From Mariniflexile sp. TRM1-10 (GTDB lineage: Bacteria; Bacteroidota; Bacteroidia; Flavobacteriales; Flavobacteriaceae), in the NCBI RefSeq assembly GCF_003425985.1, contig NZ_CP022985.1, positions 1,525,501-1,589,500 of the forward strand: a stretch of 64,000 nt of DNA, written 5' to 3'. Below the pieces are notes generated by a model. That model saw nothing but the letters and a program-made list of their open reading frames with translations. It was not told the origin of the DNA and ran no database searches. This document shows, piece after piece, positions 35,997 to 45,210 of the stretch (position 1 is its first letter; every line of letters starts with the position of its first letter). A program made the translations under genes and the position numbers.

Positions 35997-36428
35997 ATGT
36001 CGTTTTCAGATTTATTTGATAGTGGATTTAAAAAGCGAAATGAAGATCATTTTGCTGCTATTGTACGCGTAGCCATGGATGATGGTGTTATTTCGGATGA
36101 TGAAAAAGCGTTTTTAGACCGGTTAGCTCGTAATTTAGACATTAGCGATGCCGATTATGCCTTGATTTTAAAGGATTACAAATCACACCCCATTAATCCG
36201 CCATACGATTATGACAGACGTTTAGAGCGTTTGTACGATTTGGCTCGTATCGTGTATGTGGACCACATTAAAGGTGATAAAGAGGAAATTTTACTTAGAA
36301 AAATTGGTGTTGGTTTAGGGTTTCATCCTGAAAACGTAAAATACGTTGTCGACAAAGCCTTGACTTTAGTAAGTAATGGTGTTGATCTAGACACTTTTAT
36401 TAATGAAATGAAAAACATGAACAAATAA
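35997..36428 (+). CDS. TerB family protein (tellurite-resistance-like helical domain)
   Basis: 143 aa consisting of one TerB domain: FAAIVRVAMDDGVISDDEKAFLDRLARNL with the acidic D-x-D-G-x-x-x-x-x-E metal-binding pattern, a second such pattern in YVDHIKGDKEEILLRKIGVGLG, and a final helix VDKALTLVSNGVDLDTFINE. The family is cytosolic and binds divalent metal. A direct role in tellurite resistance is not implied. An intrinsic terminator follows. Confidence 0.87.
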   Translation: MSFSDLFDSGFKKRNEDHFAAIVRVAMDDGVISDDEKAFLDRLARNLDISDADYALILKDYKSHPINPPYDYDRRLERLYDLARIVYVDHIKGDKEEILLRKIGVGLGFHPENVKYVVDKALTLVSNGVDLDTFINEMKNMNK

Positions 36429-36450
36429 CTTGTTTCTGTTTTTATAAAAT

Positions 36451-36480
36451 AAAATGCGAATCATTTGGTTCGCATTTTTT
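36451..36480 (+). terminator. Intrinsic terminator after the TerB gene
   Basis: AAATGCGAA-TCATTTGG-TTCGCATTT forms a 9-bp stem followed by a T run, 23 bp after the stop. Confidence 0.88.
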
Positions 36481-36546
36481 GTTTTAAAATTTTATTATTT
36501 TTTTAACATATTTTATTTATACATTTACACTTTATATTTTTATTAA

Positions 36547-36891
36547 ATGCTAAAGTTTAACAGTTTACTTTTAACGTTTGCGTTAAGTTTATTCACCTTG
36601 TTCCTTTGTGAATCTGAAGGTAATTTAGCTTTAAAAAAAACCACATCTACACACGATCTTAAAATTGATCATTCTTTTAATGCTTTAGCCCTTACTACGA
36701 ACAATTCTTTTCAAGAATTAGTAAGTTTTAACAAGGAAAAAGAGCCCACCTACAAAAACCACTTTTATGCAAAAAACCCTATAAATGAAGCGGTTTTTGA
36801 AAGTGATTTACAGTATTTAAAAGTTTGCAATTTTCTCGATTTAAATTTAACTACCCGGAGCATTATTTATCCGTTTCATTCGTTCTTGTAA
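36547..36891 (+). CDS. Hypothetical small exported protein
   Basis: 114 aa. An N-terminal hydrophobic stretch (SLLLTFALSLFTLFLC) looks like a signal peptide with a possible lipobox Cys (LFLCES). The rest is polar, with Phe/Tyr-rich tracts (NHFYAKNPINEAVF, IIYPFHSFL). No family is recognised. It starts 67 bp after the TerB terminator and is followed by family D copy 3. Confidence 0.55.
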   Translation: MLKFNSLLLTFALSLFTLFLCESEGNLALKKTTSTHDLKIDHSFNALALTTNNSFQELVSFNKEKEPTYKNHFYAKNPINEAVFESDLQYLKVCNFLDLNLTTRSIIYPFHSFL

Positions 36892-36960
36892 CCATTAATT
36901 TTTATTGTATTTAACCAAAAGCAGCCATTAAAATATTTAATGATATGCTTTTATCTATTT

Positions 36961-37177
36961 GAACTCATCTTGACTTTTTTCAATTGGCTGCAAAATGATC
37001 TTTTTGCCCAAGATTTTACCTATTTTTTTACTCCGTAGCGCCGCTATGAAGTGCTAAAAAGCTAAAATCTGGAACTGGACGGAGCGTATAAAAATAACCC
37101 AGTGGGTTATTTTAGCGAACGAGCCAGCTTACGCAAAGAATATTTTTCGCTTCAATCAAAAAAGTCAAGGTGAGTTC
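36961..37177. repeat. Family D inverted-repeat element, copy 3
   Basis: 217 bp. Arms are GAACTCATCTTGACTTTTTT and its complement with one G-U-compatible change (AAGGTGAGTTC). TCAATTGGCT follows the left arm and CGCTTCAATC precedes the right. CTCCGTAGCGCCGCTATGAA is the central block. The segment GGACGGAGCG...AATAACCCAGTGGGTTATT...GAACGAGCCAGC is the reverse complement of the matching segment in copy 1, so it is inverted relative to the arms. Confidence 0.8.
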
Positions 37178-37205
37178 TTCAAAAAATTAATTTAAAACAT
37201 ACAAG

Positions 37206-37709
37206 ATGAAAACTTCATTAATAATCATTTCTGTGCTTTTAGTTTTATGCGTGTTTCTTCCTTTTATCATATTTATTTACAACGGAACAAAAAATACGTC
37301 AAGCATAAAAAAACAAGCAAAGTTGTTAATCCAAAATAATGGTATTACATATGCGCATAAAGAAATTTGGCGTAAAAATTTTATCGGTATTAGCAACGAC
37401 AATAAGATTATAACCTACATAAAATTTAACTCAGATAAATCTAATATTATTGATAATATTAACTCAAACGACATTAAACAGTGCAACATTATCAAAAACT
37501 ATAACAACGGTGCAAATAAAGTGCCTTATCTAAAAAGTTTAGGTTTAGAATTTATTTATAAATCATCAACTAGCCCCAATCTTATCATTACTTTTTTTAA
37601 TGTAGATGATGATTTAAGCGAAGACTTTGAATTACAACGCATAGAAAAATGGCAAGCATTAATTAAAAATATCATATCAGAGCCTCAAATTACTAAAATG
37701 GCTTCTTAA
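37206..37709 (+). CDS. Hypothetical membrane-anchored protein
   Basis: 167 aa. One N-terminal helix (LIIISVLLVLCVFLPFIIFIY) anchors it; the rest is soluble and mixed alpha/beta (KEIWRKNFIGISNDNKIITYIKF, CNIIKNYNNG, PNLIITFFNVDDDLSEDFEL) ending in a helix. No family is recognised. A strong bidirectional terminator follows. Confidence 0.6.
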   Translation: MKTSLIIISVLLVLCVFLPFIIFIYNGTKNTSSIKKQAKLLIQNNGITYAHKEIWRKNFIGISNDNKIITYIKFNSDKSNIIDNINSNDIKQCNIIKNYNNGANKVPYLKSLGLEFIYKSSTSPNLIITFFNVDDDLSEDFELQRIEKWQALIKNIISEPQITKMAS

Positions 37710-37735
37710 ATTTGATTTTCAATGTTTAAATTTTA

Positions 37736-37790
37736 GCCACAAATACACGAATGTTTTTCCATATTAGTGTATTTGTGGCTTGTTTTTTTA
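37736..37790. terminator. Bidirectional intrinsic terminator
   Basis: GCCACAAATACAC and GTGTATTTGTGGC form a perfect 13-bp stem with a T-rich tract on the plus side and an A-rich tract on the other. It separates the convergent 37206 gene and tex. Confidence 0.88.
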
Positions 37791-37843
37791 CCTAATTATA
37801 AAAAAATTGCTAAGTACGTTTTGCCTCTTCTAATTCAAGTGAC

Positions 37844-39969
37844 TTATTTATGTAATTTTAATTGAATACGCTTTCGCGGAATATCAACCTCCAAAACTTT
37901 TACTATAATTTGTTGATGCAGGCTTACATGCTCATTTACATCTGAAACAAAAGAATCGGACAAGTTAGACACATGTATTAACCCACTTTCTTTAATACCA
38001 ATATCTACAAAACATCCAAAGTTGGTGATATTGTTTACAATACCCGGAAGAAGTTGTCCCACGTGTAAATCGCTAATGGTTTTAATGTTTTGATTGAAAG
38101 TAAACACTTTGGCTTGCTCACGAATGTCTAAACCGGGTTTTTCCAGTTCGTTTATAATATCTTGAAGTGTAGGTAGCCCAACTAAATCCGTACAGTATTT
38201 TTTTAAATCTATTTTTTTAAGTTGGTCTTTGTTTCCAATTAAATCTTGAACGCTTTTACCCAAATCTTTCGCCATTTTTTCAACTATGGCATAACTTTCT
38301 GGATGCACCGCAGAATCATCCAACGGGTTTGGAGCCAATTTAATTCTTAAAAAACCTGCACCTTGTTCAAAGGCTTTTCCGCCCAAGCGAGGCACCTTTT
38401 TAATATCGTTTCTAGAAATGAAAGCACCATTTTCATCTCTAAAACTCACTATATTTTCGGCTAGTTTTGGACCAATACCCGAAACATAACTTAACAAGCT
38501 CGCACTGGCGGTATTGATGTTTACTCCAACAGCATTCACACAACTTTCAACCACCACATCCAATTCTTTCTTAAGTTTGGTTTGGTCTACATCATGTTGG
38601 TATTGCCCCACTCCAATTGATTTGGCATCTATTTTAACCAATTCTGCCAATGGGTCTTGCAAGCGGCGTCCAATAGATACCGAACCACGAACGGTCACAT
38701 CATAATTTGGAAATTCATCACGTGCAATTTTAGAAGCCGAATAAATACTGGCGCCAGCTTCACTTACTACAAACACTTGTACATCATTTTAAAATGGATT
38801 TTTCTAATAACCGCTTCCGTTTCTCGTGATGCTGTTCCATTTCCAATAGCAATGGCTTCGATTTGATATGCTTCTGTAAGTGAACTTATTTTTTTCATCG
38901 CCCCAAGCGTATCGTTTTTAGGTGGGTGTGGATAAATGGTTTCGTTATACAACAGGCCGCCTTGTGCATCCAAACATACCACTTTGCAACCGGTCCTAAA
39001 ACCTGGGTCTATAGCCAATATGCGTTTTTCTCCTAATGGCGACCCTAACAATAACTGTTTTAAGTTTTTTGCAAATACCGAAATAGCAGACGCATCTGCT
39101 TTTTCCTTGGCATTTTGAAGCGCTTCGTTACTTAACGATGGCAACAACAAACGTTTATAAGCATCTTGAATGGCCCATTGAATTTGTTCTGAACACTCAT
39201 TGTTAGAACGAATGATCCTATCTTCAATTTTAGCTAAAGCTTTGTCGTCATCAATATCGATTTTCAATTTAATAAAACCTTCACTTTCAGCTCTTAAAAT
39301 GGCAAGTAACCTATGTGATGGAATTCTGCTTAAGGACTCTTCCCAATCAAAATAATCCCGGAATTTTTGAGCGTTTTCATCATCTATTTTCGATTTCACT
39401 ACTTTCGTAGCAATCATTGCAAAACGTTCTAATTGCTGACGAATGTTGTTACGAATATCGGTTCGTTCATTAATCCATTCGGCAATAATATGGCGTGCTC
39501 CTTCTAGGGCATCTTCTACCGAAGTTACTTCACCTTTTACATATTTAAACGCTATCGATTCAACATCATTGGCATTTTGACTCATAATAATTTTTGCCAA
39601 AGGCTCAAGCCCCATTTGCCTTGCTGTTTCCGCTTTGGTTTTTCTGCTTTTCTTAAATGGCAAGTATAAATCTTCAAGCATCGTTAAATCTTGTGCTGCT
39701 TCAATTTTTTGCTTTAGTTCGGAAGTTAACACCCCTTGTTCTTCCAAGGCTTTTAAAATGGCTGTTTTTCTTTTTTCTAGAGCTTCAAATTGTTCTTTAT
39801 ACTTTACAATATCACCAATTTGAACCTCATCTAAATTACCTGTCCGCTCTTTTCGGTAACGCGATATGAACGGAATAGTACAATCTTCATTTAGTAATTC
39901 AATCGTATTTTTTATGGAAATTTTTGGAAGTTCTGTGTGTGAAATTATAAAATCTAATAATTGGTTCAT
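37844..39969 (-). pseudogene. tex: tex, RNA-binding transcription accessory protein, split by a one-base frameshift
   Basis: Tex is normally one protein of about 710 aa; here it is two frames, an N-terminal 400 aa (38767-39969) and a C-terminal 310 aa (37844-38776). The N-part has the Tex helical domain (TIPFISRYRKERTGNLDEVQ) and the YqgF-like core (ILAIDPGFRTGCKVV). The C-part starts at a GTG inside VFVVSEAGASIYSASK and contains RGSVSIGRRLQDPLAELVK, a helix-hairpin-helix (TASASLLSYVSGIGPKLAEN) and an S1 domain (NFGCFVDIGIKESGLIHVSN). The break lies in an A run (minus strand AAAA, plus-strand 38787-38790). One extra A would give KIHFKNDVQVFVVSEAG and restore the full protein. A sequencing error, phase variation and true loss are all possible. 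Confidence 0.9.
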
Positions 39970-40061
39970 TAAGTTTGTTTTAAATGAAAAATCCCGTTTT
40001 CAAATTAACATTGAAAACGAGATTTATACAAATTTATATTAAGAATAATTAATTTCCTGAA

Positions 40062-40766
40062 TTAATTTCCTGCTTGTGATTTAGCTTCTTGGATCATCTT
40101 TTCATTTGGCAAGATTGCTACGTTTACACGTCTGTTTTTAGCACGTCCCTCGGCAGTTGAATTGTCATGCATTGGTTGTGTTTCACCAAACCAATTGGTT
40201 GTTAATCTTCCTGAAGATATACCATTACTAGATAAGTAATTCGTTACCGCATATGCTCTGTTTTTAGAAAGCGTCATGTTATAATCTTCAGCGCCTTGGC
40301 TATCGGTGTGCCCTACAACCAAAATATTAGTATCTGGATATTCTTTAAAAACACTAATTAGCTTATTCAAACTTTGTTGAGACGCAGAATTTATATTGTA
40401 TTTATTCGTATCAAAATACACGCCGCTACTTTCATCAAAAGTTACCACAATACCATCGTCAACACGCTCTACTTTTGCTCCAGGTATTTCTTCTTCAATC
40501 TTTTGGGCTTGTTTATCCATTTTGTTACCAATAAGCACCCCTGCGGTACCTCCTACAACACCTCCTATAACAGCACCTAATTCACCATTACCACCTTTAC
40601 CAACATTGTTACCAATAATGGCTCCTAAAATAGCACCACCAGTAGTACCAATAACAGCACCTTTTTGTTTGTTATTTGCATTTTGAATTGCTTTACAGTT
40701 TGTTAAACTTATGGCTACAACAAGTGTAAAAAGTAAAATTCCTGCTTTATTTATAATTGTTTTCAT
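40062..40766 (-). CDS. OmpA family outer-membrane lipoprotein with glycine-zipper segment
   Basis: 234 aa. Lipobox region VAISLTNC; a Gly-zipper region at about residues 36-85 (GAVIGTTGGAILGAIIGNNV and GAVIGGVVGGTAGVLIG); then an OmpA C-terminal peptidoglycan-binding domain (~115-220) with VYFDTNKYNI, ILVVGHTDSQGAEDYN, LSKNRAYAVTNYL and RAKNRRVNVAI. It is probably anchored in the outer membrane and tethered to peptidoglycan. Confidence 0.92.
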   Translation of the reverse strand: MKTIINKAGILLFTLVVAISLTNCKAIQNANNKQKGAVIGTTGGAILGAIIGNNVGKGGNGELGAVIGGVVGGTAGVLIGNKMDKQAQKIEEEIPGAKVERVDDGIVVTFDESSGVYFDTNKYNINSASQQSLNKLISVFKEYPDTNILVVGHTDSQGAEDYNMTLSKNRAYAVTNYLSSNGISSGRLTTNWFGETQPMHDNSTAEGRAKNRRVNVAILPNEKMIQEAKSQAGN

Positions 40767-40890
40767 CTGTTTATATTTATTATTTTTTAATTGTCAGATG
40801 GAACACCCTAAATAATCATGCTCGTGTGTGAAGCATTTTCTCATGGGTGTTTCATCTGCTTTAATATTTATTCTGCTTTAGTATTTATTT

Positions 40891-41361
40891 TTATTTTTTT
40901 GAAAAATTCATATTTATCGTAAACGAGCTACCTCCAACATTTACCGATTGCTGCCATTGCATGTCATATTCTGATAAAGCAGAAAGTTTTAACCTAAACC
41001 CTTGATTGGTTTCCGATTTATGCTTTTCATTGGTAGGCTTAAGCAAAAAGTCATACAAACCTGTTTCGGCATCTACTTCTTGAATTGTAAACACAAAATG
41101 TCTTTCGCCTGTTGGACAACTGGCATCGTTAATGGTATAAACTCCAGTATTATTATTAGGAACAAATTGCCAGGTACTGCCTTCAAAACAAGCCTTAGAA
41201 GCGTCGTTAAATAACGTGACATTGTAAGTTCCCGTTTGGCTATAGTTTATTGAACTTAACACCCAATCGCCTTTAATGACTTTTTTAGATACTCTTACGG
41301 TTTTAGAAGCTCCGCAACTTATTAAACTTATTGCAACAAATAATAAAATTAACTTTTTCAT
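40891..41361 (-). CDS. Lipocalin-like family lipoprotein
   Basis: 156 aa. Signal peptide with lipobox (LISCGASK), then a small beta barrel: IKGDWVLSSINYSQTG, CFEGSTWQFVPNNNTGVYTI, HFVFTIQEVD, FRLKLSALSEYDMQWQQSV. The GxW...STWxF...GxY pattern is that of lipocalin-like domains common in Flavobacteriaceae. Ligand unknown. Confidence 0.75.
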   Translation of the reverse strand: MKKLILLFVAISLISCGASKTVRVSKKVIKGDWVLSSINYSQTGTYNVTLFNDASKACFEGSTWQFVPNNNTGVYTINDASCPTGERHFVFTIQEVDAETGLYDFLLKPTNEKHKSETNQGFRLKLSALSEYDMQWQQSVNVGGSSFTINMNFSKK

Positions 41362-41753
41362 ACATTTTGAATTTAATTACCATACAAAGATGCAACTCTG
41401 TTCTTATATTTTTGTTATAAAATTATTAATTTTGATTATAAAATTCCCACTCTAGTAGTTTGTCGATACTGGCAGTTAATTTTTAATATTAACATGTATT
41501 GCACTACTATTTTTATCCCGCCCAGAACTGACCGAAAAAGCAGTTCTAATCTCTCCCACGGAGAGGTGAATTGGACAAGAGCAAAGCGAACTGGAGAAAC
41601 AAAGAGGCTGTCTAAAAAGTCCTTTAAATTTAATTTGTCAGGTTGAGCTTGTCGAAACCGATATTGATTATCAGTAATTAAACTATTTCGACGAGCTCAA
41701 TATGAACTTAGACTTTTTAGACAGCCTCAATAATTTATGATTAAAAAGAAGGT
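41362..41753. other. Repeat-filled intergenic stretch
   Basis: It holds a truncated family C fragment (about 41514-41600: CGCCCAGAACTGACCGAAAAAGCAGTTCT..., CTCTCCCACGGAGAGG) directly followed by family B copy 2 (41604-41728). No gene was seen. Confidence 0.6.
41604..41728. repeat. Family B palindromic repeat, copy 2
   Basis: 125 bp with perfect 17-bp inverted ends, GAGGCTGTCTAAAAAGT and complement. Nearly all of it pairs with itself through TTGAGCTTGTCGAAA / TTTCGACGAGCTCAA. It is inverted relative to copy 1 at 9101. It may act as a terminator for the META-domain gene on the minus strand. Confidence 0.85.
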
Positions 41754-42218
41754 TTATTCTGTTTTAACAGCTTTAAAAATAGCTAAGGGTGCCATTTTTG
41801 CTTTGTTTAAAGTCATGGTGTTACCATTAAGCGAATAGTTATCTGCTTTTTCTAAAACAGCCATAAATTGATTTTCAACCTCCATATCAATACATGCCAT
41901 TAAAGTAGCGGTCATTTTAGACAGCATTATTTGGTTGCCTTCTTTAAGTTGGTAAGTACCGCTAAAATTATTGCAACTGCCATGACCAAAAACCTTATTG
42001 TCTTCGTCTGAAAACATGATGAATGCTTCTTTATCGCTGACATCTTTACCCATTAATGTTACTAACTTCCATTTAATATTTTTAATAGAAACGGGGTCTT
42101 TTGTTATGCTTGTTTCGGATGCCTGGTTTTTAGAATTTGTATGAGTTGATTTTTTAGAAGTATCACAACTTATTAATAATACAAATATTGCGAACAAATT
42201 TACGGTAATTGATTTCAT
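41754..42218 (-). CDS. META domain lipoprotein (HslJ-like)
   Basis: 154 aa. Lipobox LLISCDTSK, a Ser/Thr/Lys linker, then a META domain: IKNIKWKLVTLMGKDV, FGHGSCNNFSGTYQLKEGNQI, LSKMTATLMACIDMEVENQF, MTLNKAKMAPLAIFK. The CxNxFxGxY and TxMAC motifs are diagnostic. It is envelope-associated; its function is unknown. Confidence 0.87.
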   Translation of the reverse strand: MKSITVNLFAIFVLLISCDTSKKSTHTNSKNQASETSITKDPVSIKNIKWKLVTLMGKDVSDKEAFIMFSDEDNKVFGHGSCNNFSGTYQLKEGNQIMLSKMTATLMACIDMEVENQFMAVLEKADNYSLNGNTMTLNKAKMAPLAIFKAVKTE

Positions 42219-42246
42219 AGCTTATTTATTTTATCTTTTTAACGAA

Positions 42247-42310
42247 GAACCCATTTAAAGTTTTTCAATTTGCTAAAAAATTGCTGATTTCAAAAACTTT
42301 AAATGAGCTC
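42247..42310. repeat. Family D inverted-repeat element, copy 4 (minimal)
   Basis: 64 bp. Arms GAACCCATTTAAAGTTTTT and AAAAACTTTAAATGAGCTC pair with two mismatches; CAATTTGCTAAAAAAT follows the left arm as in the longer copies. The central CCGTAGCG block is missing, so this is an internally deleted form. Confidence 0.65.
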
Positions 42311-42384
42311 GAAACAAAAAGCAGACCAATATTTAAATTGAAGTCTGCTTGTATAAAATTATTAAGATTGAGTTTTTATAGAAA

Positions 42385-42546
42385 CTACGCCACTTTTTGA
42401 AGCAAATCGAAGCAAGGGCATTTTTTACAACGCTTGTCCTCGCTTTTTTTATATTTTTCACAGCAGCTACTCTTTGCTTTACTTGGAAGTTTAACTCCCG
42501 CTTTTTCAAGTTTTTTTAGCGCTTTTTTTTGTTTCTTTTTGCCCAA
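42385..42546 (-). CDS. Small Lys/Cys-rich protein of unknown function
   Basis: About 53 aa from TTG 42546: GKKKQKKALKKLEKAG, LPSKAKSSCCEKYKKSE and a Cys cluster KRCKKCPCFDLLQK. The frame is open to 42576, but a TATTTTTG -7 box overlaps that part (plus-strand CAAAAATA 42574-42581), so the downstream TTG is the likelier start. Five Cys suggest metal binding. It is a cytosolic, very basic protein. It lies upstream of the META gene and next to ferritin. Confidence 0.6.
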   Translation of the reverse strand: MGKKKQKKALKKLEKAGVKLPSKAKSSCCEKYKKSEDKRCKKCPCFDLLQKVA

Positions 42547-42573
42547 GTGACTTATTTGTAAATAAATAACGGG

Positions 42574-42581
42574 CAAAAATA
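42574..42581 (-). promoter_or_regulatory. -7 box for the small Cys-rich gene
   Basis: Minus-strand TATTTTTG fits TAnnTTTG, 28 bases before the TTG chosen as start. Confidence 0.5.
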
Positions 42582-42620
42582 ACTATTTTTATTAAATCTA
42601 AATAAGATTAAATGTTAAAA

Positions 42621-43139
42621 TTATTGAGGACTTTGATTTGATGCCGAATTAACCGTTAAGGAAACAATGTCCCTATCAAATAAATACAAGCCCCCTTTGT
42701 CATCTCCAATCAAGTTTATCTTGTCTAAAATAGTACGCGCCATGGCTTCTTCTTCTATTTGTTCGGCGACATACCATTGTAAAAAGTTATGGGTTGAATA
42801 ATCTTTTTCTTGTAAACTTATATGCACTAATTCGTTGATGCTTTCTGAAACAAAAATTTCGTGCTTATAAAGTTCTTCAAACATTTCCTTAAACGATTTA
42901 AAAGTTACGTTTGGCGCAGCAAGCGCTGATACTTGTGCATGCCCGCCACGTTCGTTAATATACTTTACCAATTTAAGCATATGGTCGCGTTCTTCTTGAG
43001 ATTGTTTGTACATAAACCCAGCAACCCCTTCAAGCCCTTTCACTTCTGCCCAACACGCCATGGCTAAATAAATTTGTGACGATTCGGCTTCTATACGCAC
43101 TTGATTATTAAGTGCTTTTTCTATATTTTTTGATAACAT
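42621..43139 (-). CDS. Ferritin
   Basis: 172 aa, non-haem ferritin. The four-helix bundle is seen as ALNNQVRIEAESSQIYLAMACWAEVKG, then FMYKQSQEERDHMLKLVKYI with the E..EERDH ferroxidase ligands, FKEMFEELYKHEIFVSESINELV and LQWYVAEQIEEEAMARTILDKI. It stores iron in the cytosol and fits the iron-handling theme of the left part of the window, though it lies 35 kb away. Confidence 0.95.
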   Translation of the reverse strand: MLSKNIEKALNNQVRIEAESSQIYLAMACWAEVKGLEGVAGFMYKQSQEERDHMLKLVKYINERGGHAQVSALAAPNVTFKSFKEMFEELYKHEIFVSESINELVHISLQEKDYSTHNFLQWYVAEQIEEEAMARTILDKINLIGDDKGGLYLFDRDIVSLTVNSASNQSPQ

Positions 43140-43239
43140 AATTTTGGGTTTTTCGTAAAGTTAATGAATTCTTTTATCTAGAGCAATTTGACGTATGTAT
43201 AAAATAATTTCTTTTTTTTAGAGATTCAATTCGAATAAA

Positions 43240-45210
43240 TTATCTTAATTTTAATACGAATGATAGTATAACAATTATTGATACTAAAAATATTAGATAA
43301 ACAAAAAACAATCCTAAAATTTTAAAAACGTCTTTTTCCTTATCATTATTAACATATGTCTTTAATAAAGTTATAAAAGTAAAAAGTATTATAAAAAGTG
43401 TAACAAGAATTAAAAATTGATCTTCAAACTTTACATCTTTTGTAATTGTAGAAATTCCACCAAAAACTAGTGCTATTATAGCACTAAAAATACCTAAAAG
43501 TTCTATGTTTTTTTTAAAATTATCTTTTATTTCGTTATGTAGATTTTCTTTTTCCCCTCCGTAGATCTCCATCAATGATGTAATATTTAAAAGACTCTTT
43601 ATTTCATTTTCAATTCTCAAAATAAAAGCATTTATGAAAGCAATAAAATCATCATATTTTTCAAAATCTATAGGTAAAGAAAATGATGATGAGCTAAATA
43701 CATCAATCATTTTGCCTTCATCAATTGTATATTGTCTTATTGATTCTGAATACGGCAATTGATAAGCATAATTTAAATGGTTCTTTGACCATTTTAAGTT
43801 TAGTTTAAAACTTTCAAAATAATCTTTCAAAAAACTCAAAGCTATTGAAGCTTCTTGTATATAATTTTTAGATCTATCATCCTTAAGTGAACTATTCAAT
43901 ATTTTTTTATCTATGTATTGACATAAAAAGTCACAAATTTTATAGTATGGAAAAAAATTATTGATACAAGACCTATTTTGTAATATTTGAATCCGTTTTA
44001 AATCTTTTTCTATTAATTCCATTACATCATTTATATCTAAAGAAGTCGTCGATAATTTAGATTTCAATTTTTCAGAAAAAACATTATTAGATATATAATT
44101 TTCAATAATGTCAATTGAATACTTATCTAGTTTAATATTCAAATTTAATTGGATTTCATTTATATCATTTTCCAAAGACTCTAAAGAATCAATATCATTT
44201 TCTAAATCTTTAAAATATTTTGTTAACGCATGAAAATCTAAGGCAGATATTTTTCCAATATTTAATATTCTTTTAGCATTCCTTTTAAGAGATATCGCTT
44301 TTTCAGAATTTTCCTCACTCAAAAAATGATTTATTGAATATTCATCCCAATACTCAAAAATCCCTAAACTTAGTTTATGAGAATTCAAATCAAAATCTGT
44401 TTCTTCTCCTAAAAACACATAATTTTCGTTATGAATATTTTCTTCTTTACGTTTTCTAATTATAAATTTTCTAATTAAAAAAATCGATTTATCAATTAAG
44501 ACTGGAATAATCTTAGAAATTGTAGAATTTGGTGTGTTTTGAAAGAATTTATCACAATCTAAAAGTTGATTTTTAGAAAGCAATAAATCTTGTAGTTCTT
44601 TGATTTCATATTTCAATACAAAATCTTTTCGAAGAAGAAAAAAATTATTTTTTACTAATTTAAGAAGATGCTTTTGAATATCACTACCATCATTATTTAC
44701 TAAATATTCTAGGATATCATTAGTTTGATCTGAAAGGTCAAACAATGTATTCAAACTAGGATTTTCCACATATCTTAAAAGATGCTTTGCATTTGATTTA
44801 TATTCAATCAAACAATCTTTTAATATAGATAAAGGATTTTTTTCTTTTATTATATCTTCAAGAGATAGTACTAAATCCTCATTTATTGACTTATCAAATT
44901 GAACATATTGAATGCTGCCAGATAGATTAATAATATTATCAACTTCTTTAATGAATTCATTAAAGAAACATTCTCCTGCTATAATAGAGTAATTAAGACT
45001 TTCAAAACATTCAAGTAAAATAGAATCCGAAAATTCTCTTAGTCTAATTTTAAAAAAATCAGGAAATATTTTATTATAAAATTCGTCCTCTTCATTAAAA
45101 TCATGTTCTTTTAGATCCTCCTTTGTTTTTTCAATTATAGAAGCTGACCAATCAATTTTAGATAACTCCGTGATTTCTTCTTGGATTTTATTTATCCATA
45201 AACACTTCAT
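43240..45210 (-). CDS. Large helical protein with three C-terminal membrane helices, partner of a Panacea-domain protein
   Basis: 656 aa; no known family recognised. The first ~540 residues are charged and almost all helical, with coiled-coil-like stretches (YFKDLENDIDSLESLENDINEI, IRKRKEENIHNENY). The C-terminus has three hydrophobic helices: IELLGIFSAIIALVFGGIST, FLILVTLFIILFTFITLL and ILGLFFVYLIFLVSIIVILS. Its ATG overlaps the stop of the Panacea gene as TAATG, so expression is coupled. The pair is more AT-rich than its neighbours, which suggests it was acquired. I infer an effector or toxin that acts at the inner membrane and is kept inactive by its partner. It could also be part of an anti-phage system. 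Confidence 0.6.
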   Translation of the reverse strand: MKCLWINKIQEEITELSKIDWSASIIEKTKEDLKEHDFNEEDEFYNKIFPDFFKIRLREFSDSILLECFESLNYSIIAGECFFNEFIKEVDNIINLSGSIQYVQFDKSINEDLVLSLEDIIKEKNPLSILKDCLIEYKSNAKHLLRYVENPSLNTLFDLSDQTNDILEYLVNNDGSDIQKHLLKLVKNNFFLLRKDFVLKYEIKELQDLLLSKNQLLDCDKFFQNTPNSTISKIIPVLIDKSIFLIRKFIIRKRKEENIHNENYVFLGEETDFDLNSHKLSLGIFEYWDEYSINHFLSEENSEKAISLKRNAKRILNIGKISALDFHALTKYFKDLENDIDSLESLENDINEIQLNLNIKLDKYSIDIIENYISNNVFSEKLKSKLSTTSLDINDVMELIEKDLKRIQILQNRSCINNFFPYYKICDFLCQYIDKKILNSSLKDDRSKNYIQEASIALSFLKDYFESFKLNLKWSKNHLNYAYQLPYSESIRQYTIDEGKMIDVFSSSSFSLPIDFEKYDDFIAFINAFILRIENEIKSLLNITSLMEIYGGEKENLHNEIKDNFKKNIELLGIFSAIIALVFGGISTITKDVKFEDQFLILVTLFIILFTFITLLKTYVNNDKEKDVFKILGLFFVYLIFLVSIIVILSFVLKLR

